Assembly: GCA_016765235.1 (NCBI GenBank)
Contig: JAESQH010000107.1
Location: 1-9,736, forward strand
Source: Paracoccaceae bacterium
GTDB taxonomy: Bacteria; Pseudomonadota; Alphaproteobacteria; Rhodobacterales; Rhodobacteraceae
Direction: 5' to 3'
DNA length: 9,736 nucleotides
Shown: positions 6,885 through 9,736 of the stretch, one piece after another
Layout of the letters: the number at the start of each line of letters is the position of its first letter
How positions within the stretch are numbered: the first letter of the stretch is position 1
Made by a program: the position numbers and the translations under genes
The notes under the pieces: model-generated
Databases searched by the model: none
Told to the model about the DNA's origin: nothing
What the model saw: the letters and a program-made list of their open reading frames with translations, nothing else

Positions 6885-6913
6885 GCCTTCACCAACGCGC
6901 AAGCGTAGCCTGT

Positions 6914-6988
6914 TCCGGCGTAGCTCAGTGGTAGAGCAGTTGACTGTTAATCAATTTGTCGTAGGTTCGACCCCTACCGCCGGAGCCA
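6914..6988 (+). tRNA. tRNA-Asn (anticodon GTT), CCA encoded
   Basis: A full cloverleaf can be folded by eye. The acceptor stem is TCCGGCG (6914-6920) with CGCCGGA (6978-6984), discriminator G6985 and encoded CCA (6986-6988). The D stem is GCTC/GAGC (6923-6926, 6934-6937). The anticodon stem GTTGA/TCAAT encloses CTGTTAA with anticodon GTT at 6946-6948. The T arm GTAGG-TTCGACC-CCTAC is canonical. It reads asparagine codons AAC and AAT. An integrase gene follows downstream and reads away from it, so the 3' half is probably the attachment site of the element to the right, with the gene kept whole by the identical copy the element brought. Confidence 0.97.
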
Positions 6989-7032
6989 TTTTTCCCCACC
7001 TTCACCATAATAGCTAGGCCCACAGGGTTTTC

Positions 7033-7065
7033 GCACCATTTTGCGCACCACTTTTGCACCATTTA
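7033..7065 (+). repeat. Three imperfect direct repeats GCACCAYTTT between tRNA and integrase
   Basis: GCACCATTTT (7033), GCACCACTTT (7045) and GCACCATTTA (7056) recur with 12- and 11-base periods, close to one helical turn, so the copies fall on the same face of the DNA. They lie 45-77 bases beyond the tRNA 3' end and before the integrase gene, where arm-type recombinase or excisionase sites of tRNA-integrated elements are found. That role is inferred from position and phasing. Confidence 0.45.
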
Positions 7066-7110
7066 GGTCGCAATCCAACTCCAAATTGTCATAGTTAGAC
7101 AAACCACGTA

Positions 7111-7124
7111 GAACCATTTGGTTC
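7111..7124. promoter_or_regulatory. 14-bp palindrome upstream of the integrase gene
   Basis: GAACCA-TT-TGGTTC is a perfect inverted repeat ending 32 bases before the preferred integrase ATG. CATAGTT occurs on both sides of it (7090-7096 and 7125-7131). It could be an operator controlling integrase expression or part of the attachment-site complex. No T run follows, so it is not a terminator. Confidence 0.35.
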
Positions 7125-7156
7125 CATAGTTGATAGATATAAAAAAAGGCTGGAAA

Positions 7157-8437
7157 ATGGTGACTAAAAAACTACCCAAATATGTCTTTCAACGTAAGTG
7201 GGGCTCATACCAATACAAACGCAACGTACCCAACAGGCTTAAGACGCTCATAGGGAAAGCCACTCTCTATCGCTTCCTTGGTAAATCATATGATGAAATG
7301 ATTGTATCCCTCCCTGTTGTTCACAAGGAGATAGAGGCACTGTTTAGCAAGCTGGATGGGGAAACGGTCAGGGATCGCACGCTTGCGTTGGTAGAAGCAA
7401 ACTTTGGTAAACGGGCGGCTCAGATGCTCGATGCAGGAGATGTAGATGAAAACCTCGACATGGCGTTGTGGGACTTAGGGCATAAGTTAGAGTATGATGA
7501 ACAGGTTGATCCGATGGTTGTTGGTCATCTCATTGGTGGAAGCCTGCCAGTAATCGCCTTTTCTTTGACCAAGGCAATCGAGTTGTACGGTGACTACAGG
7601 GATGCTGGCGACAACAAAAAAATATTCAACCAACTTGCTAAGCTCACAGAGGATTTGCGGTTGTCTATTGGTGACTACAAGGTAGACGAAGTCCCAATGA
7701 ACTCCCTGACACGTCGCGACGCTATCACTTATAGGGACTACCTACTTGAGCGGGTCTCCCCAAATAGCGTCACGCGTTACATCAACGTTGTGCGTGCGGT
7801 AATAAATCATGCAATTAACGAACGGGGCTTCAAAATGGACAACCCCTTCCAGAACTTACGCGTAAAGGGAGCTGGACATGTAAAGAACGCCAGACTTCCC
7901 CTGACAGACATAGAGGCACAGACAGTAGCAACAGTCTTCCAGGATGATCTGACCTTCAATGCTATTTACACGCTACTTAAAGAGACAGGTTGTAGGCTCG
8001 CTGAAATAACTGGCCTACAGGTTAGCGATGTTAACACCCAGGAGCAGTTTGTAGAGATACGCGAGAACAGCTTTCGAGGAATTAAAACCGACAGTAGTGC
8101 CAGAAAGATTCCTCTATCACAGAGTGCCCTAGAGTGCCTGCAGGGGCATCGTATTGGTAAGTCTGATGACGAGGCTATATTCCCACGTTACGCAAGAGAG
8201 GGCGGTGCAGGTTCTGCTTCTGCGGCCATGCTCAAGCGGTTCAGGAAGGTCATAGATGACCCAAAGAAGGCACTTCACAGTTTACGACACAGAAAGAAAG
8301 ACCAACTCAGGAATGTCAGCTGTCCCGAAGAGGTGTCTAAGGTTTTACTTGGTCATAGTAACCAAGACGTAGCTGCTAGGTATGGGAGTGGGTACTCTGT
8401 CGAAGTTCTGCGTGATTGGATGGCCAAGACTTGGTGA
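7157..8437 (+). CDS. Tyrosine recombinase / phage-type integrase (DUF6538-like N-terminus)
   Basis: A 426-residue site-specific recombinase. The N-terminal KYVFQRKWGSYQYKRNVPNRL (8-28) resembles DUF6538, found at the front of many proteobacterial integrases. A SAM-like core-binding domain spans about 137-235 (KAIELYGDY to MDNPFQNL). The catalytic domain has Arg280 (TGCRLAEITGL), Lys310, HSLRH (His374, Arg377), LGH (His400) and nucleophile Tyr409 in ARYG, so the active set is complete. The ATG at 7157 has AAGG seven bases upstream; a TTG at 7130 would add nine residues without a better ribosome site. AGG and AGA arginine codons are frequent and the DNA is more AT-rich than the pca-side genes, signs of transfer. 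Reading away from the tRNA-Asn, it most likely inserted this island there. Confidence 0.93.
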   Translation: MVTKKLPKYVFQRKWGSYQYKRNVPNRLKTLIGKATLYRFLGKSYDEMIVSLPVVHKEIEALFSKLDGETVRDRTLALVEANFGKRAAQMLDAGDVDENLDMALWDLGHKLEYDEQVDPMVVGHLIGGSLPVIAFSLTKAIELYGDYRDAGDNKKIFNQLAKLTEDLRLSIGDYKVDEVPMNSLTRRDAITYRDYLLERVSPNSVTRYINVVRAVINHAINERGFKMDNPFQNLRVKGAGHVKNARLPLTDIEAQTVATVFQDDLTFNAIYTLLKETGCRLAEITGLQVSDVNTQEQFVEIRENSFRGIKTDSSARKIPLSQSALECLQGHRIGKSDDEAIFPRYAREGGAGSASAAMLKRFRKVIDDPKKALHSLRHRKKDQLRNVSCPEEVSKVLLGHSNQDVAARYGSGYSVEVLRDWMAKTW

Positions 8438-8544
8438 GCATGCAAAAATTGGAACATTAGGCAGCTTATCGTATGTCAGTAAGGGTGGGCAGAGCTGCCG
8501 TTCGAATGCTCCCGCGCTACTTCTGCATACGGCACTTTGCTGCC

Positions 8545-8564
8545 AACCATCTCATGGTTTTTTT
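8545..8564 (+). terminator. Weak candidate rho-independent terminator
   Basis: AACCAT-CTC-ATGGTT forms a six-base-pair hairpin with a three-base loop, running directly into seven T residues (8558-8564). Only two pairs are GC and it lies about 107 bases after the integrase stop, so termination may be inefficient or accidental. Confidence 0.35.
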
Positions 8565-8668
8565 GCGATGCAGCGTTGTTGAATTCCTCAAAGCTGACAC
8601 ACAAGTGCTGGCGTCCTATAGTTTGGGCAAGAAAGAAGTGGGCAGATCTGTTTTCTGAGACATGATGC

Positions 8669-8697
8669 TTGATCATTCATCTGCATTCATCTAATTT
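8669..8697 (+). promoter_or_regulatory. Candidate promoter of the HTH-hsdM operon
   Basis: TTGATC (8669-8674), 17 bases and TAATTT (8692-8697) give a plausible promoter with start near 8704, about 27 bases before the GTG of the HTH gene. GAGGA (8716-8720) is the ribosome site in the leader. Hexamer matches are moderate. The spacer is almost wholly occupied by a tandem repeat. Confidence 0.4.
8674..8692 (+). repeat. Tandem direct repeat CATTCATCT in the promoter spacer
   Basis: Two perfect nine-base copies, CATTCATCT at 8674-8682 and 8684-8692, are spaced ten bases apart, one helical turn. They fill the gap between the candidate -35 and -10 hexamers. Small MerR/Xis-type HTH proteins such as BldC and Xis bind in-phase direct repeats cooperatively, so this could be the operator of the HTH gene just downstream. 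That link is inference. Confidence 0.4.
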
Positions 8698-8730
8698 CAA
8701 TCCATATACCCTATAGAGGACATATCGGTT

Positions 8731-8924
8731 GTGCCAAATGATGACATAATGACCGCGAAAGAACTCGCCAATTACCTCAAAATTGCGGAATAACAGCCTA
8801 TTGGCTTGCTTCTGAGGGCAAGGTTCCGGGCTTTAAAGTGGGTAGCGCATGGCGGTTTCGGAGAAGCGAAATAGATCGCTGGATTGCTGAGCAAGAACAA
8901 AAACAAAAACAAGAAGGGGCATAA
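8731..8924 (+). pseudogene. Small MerR/Xis-type helix-turn-helix regulator, broken by a one-base frameshift
   Basis: From the GTG at 8731 (GAGGA ten bases upstream) translation gives VPNDDIMTAKELANYLKIAE and then stops at TAA 8791-8793. From 8793 another frame continues the domain as TAYWLASEGKVPGFKVGSAW, then RFRRSEIDRWIAEQEQ, to TAA 8922-8924. Joined, this is a typical HTH_17/excisionase-like protein of about 64 residues; one base is missing near 8791. No slippery heptamer for programmed frameshifting is visible, so gene decay or a sequence error is likelier. Genes of this type commonly precede type I restriction operons and may regulate them. The hsdM ATG starts two bases after its stop, so the break could uncouple hsdM translation. 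ATG 8749 is a less likely start because it lacks a ribosome site. Confidence 0.8.
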
Positions 8925-8926
8925 AA

Positions 8927-9736
8927 ATGACAGGTCAGCAACAACGCAAAGAACTGGAGCGTCAGATATGGCAAATTGCCAATGCTGTGAGAGGGGCCGT
9001 CGATGGTTGGGATTTCAAGCAATACGTACTTGGCTCTCTCTTTTACCGCTTTATCAGTGAAAACTTTGCCAGCTACATTGAGGCGGACGACGACAGCGTC
9101 AATTATGCTAAGTTGCCTGATGATGTGATTACGCCAGAGATAAAGGATGACGCGATCAAGACCAAAGGGTACTTTATCTACCCCAGTCAGCTGTTTTCCA
9201 ATATCGTTGCTGCGGCCAACACAAACGAAAGCCTAAACACTGATCTTGCCGCCATCTTTACCGCTATCGAAGCTTCCGCCAGCGGCTACCCTTCTGAGGC
9301 TGATATCAAAGGACTTTTTGCTGACTTCGACACGACCAGCAATCGCCTTGGCAACACGGTGAAGGAAAAGAACACCCGTTTGAACGGCGTGCTCAAAGGT
9401 GTGGCAGGACTTAATTTTGGCGACTTTCAAGATAATCAGATTGATCTGTTCGGCCATGCCTACGAATTCCTCATCTCCAACTACGCCGCCAATGCCGGTA
9501 AATCTGGTGGCGAGTTTTTCACGCCGCAGCATGTCTCTAAACTGATTGCACAGATTGCCATGCACAAGCAAACCAGCGTGAACAAAATCTATGATCCTGC
9601 ATGCGGGTCTGGCTCCCTGCTGCTGCAAGCCAAAAAGCACTTTGAAAAACATATCGTTGAAGACGGCTTCTTTGGTCAAGAGATCAACCACACCACCTAC
9701 AACCTCGCCCGCATGAACATGTTCCTGCACAACATC
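8927..9736 (+). CDS. hsdM: Type I restriction-modification DNA methyltransferase subunit HsdM (3' end beyond window)
   Basis: The frame is open from ATG 8927 to the window edge, 270 codons, roughly half of a typical HsdM. The N-terminal HsdM_N helical domain includes ELERQIWQIANAVRGAVDGW (9-28) and YVLGSLFYRFISENF (33-47). The N6-adenine methyltransferase domain begins near residue 174 (LFGHAYEFLI), with GGEFFTP (194-200) and the S-adenosylmethionine motif DPACGSGSLL (223-232); the catalytic NPPF/Y motif lies beyond the edge. HsdM with HsdS methylates host DNA at adenine, and HsdR added to them cuts unmodified phage or plasmid DNA. GAAGGGG (8913-8919) stands seven bases before the ATG. It is island cargo, two bases after the broken HTH gene; hsdS and hsdR are expected to the right. 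Confidence 0.95.
   Translation, partial: MTGQQQRKELERQIWQIANAVRGAVDGWDFKQYVLGSLFYRFISENFASYIEADDDSVNYAKLPDDVITPEIKDDAIKTKGYFIYPSQLFSNIVAAANTNESLNTDLAAIFTAIEASASGYPSEADIKGLFADFDTTSNRLGNTVKEKNTRLNGVLKGVAGLNFGDFQDNQIDLFGHAYEFLISNYAANAGKSGGEFFTPQHVSKLIAQIAMHKQTSVNKIYDPACGSGSLLLQAKKHFEKHIVEDGFFGQEINHTTYNLARMNMFLHNI

Larger units (their letters stand above)
8438..8730. other. Gene-poor spacer between integrase and HTH gene
   Basis: Short open frames of about 60 codons occur on both strands (for example 8473-8658 plus and 8476-8676 minus), but none has a convincing ribosome site or any recognisable motif. The stretch includes a hairpin GGCAG-AG-CTGCC (8488-8499) without a T run, a weak terminator-like hairpin at 8545-8564, and the candidate promoter of the downstream genes near its right end. 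It may contain decayed mobile-element sequence, but no family is identifiable. Confidence 0.5.

Noticed and set aside
7130..7156. TTG start at 7130 for the integrase
   Set aside because: ATG 7157 has AAGG at proper spacing, and the domain match begins just after it; the nine extra residues look non-conserved.
8572..8588. GCGTTGTTGAATTCC resembling the ends of some IS5-family elements (GGCTTTGTTGAA type)
   Set aside because: The match is short, no second end or transposase remnant is present, and no target duplication can be seen.
8473..8676. Overlapping small open frames on both strands of the integrase-hsdM spacer
   Set aside because: No ribosome site, no recognisable motif, unusual composition; they are about the length expected by chance.
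6989..9736. In-window duplicate of the tRNA-Asn 3' end marking the right attachment site
   Set aside because: No second copy of the T-arm or acceptor sequence was seen, so the far end lies beyond the window.
1..9736. CRISPR array
   Set aside because: No regularly spaced repeat of 20 or more bases is present; the only tandem repeats are 9-10 bases long.

Overview
The window looks like chromosomal DNA of an alphaproteobacterium, most likely a marine Rhodobacteraceae (roseobacter) relative of moderate GC. This rests on protein style: an EnvZ-like kinase, a LACTB2-like hydrolase, a DUF849 gene beside pca-type genes, and a free-standing ACAD10/11-type kinase next to an acyl-CoA dehydrogenase. It is a judgement from sequence reading, not from a search. 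The window has two parts, core metabolism (1 to about 6900) and the left end of an integrated island (from the tRNA-Asn at 6914 to the right edge).

Core part, plus strand: the 3' end of an acyl-CoA dehydrogenase gene (2-226) is followed after one base by a phosphotransferase (228-1250). This is a split version of the kinase-dehydrogenase pair fused in animal ACAD10/ACAD11. Facing it, with a 14-base tail overlap, is a membrane histidine kinase on the minus strand (1237-2571) with no response regulator beside it. A metallo-beta-lactamase-fold hydrolase (2622-3542) diverges from the kinase across only 50 bases.

A four-gene minus-strand operon fills 3539-6732, read right to left: PcaD-like enol-lactonase, a second alpha/beta hydrolase, a beta-keto acid cleavage enzyme (DUF849/BKACE) and a shortened PcaB-like protein. 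Gaps are 4, 1 and 9 bases, so the genes are very probably co-transcribed and translationally coupled. It resembles a roseobacter protocatechuate (pca) operon without the dioxygenase (pcaGH) and decarboxylase (pcaC). The PcaB-like protein has lost its catalytic signature, and PcaD has Arg in place of the first Gly of its nucleophile elbow. The operon is therefore either decaying or repurposed towards another beta-keto acid, with BKACE as the intact core enzyme. A candidate promoter and a 16-base palindrome lie upstream of pcaD.

Island part: a tRNA-Asn(GTT) gene with its own promoter is followed by short repeats and a tyrosine recombinase (7157-8437) reading away from the tRNA. This is the usual layout of an element integrated at a tRNA 3' end. 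The recombinase uses AGG/AGA arginine codons freely, unlike the genes to its left. About 290 bases without a recognisable gene follow, then a small MerR/Xis-type helix-turn-helix gene broken by a one-base frameshift, then the start of hsdM, the methyltransferase subunit of a type I restriction-modification system. hsdM runs off the right edge, so hsdS, hsdR, other cargo and the far attachment site lie outside the window.
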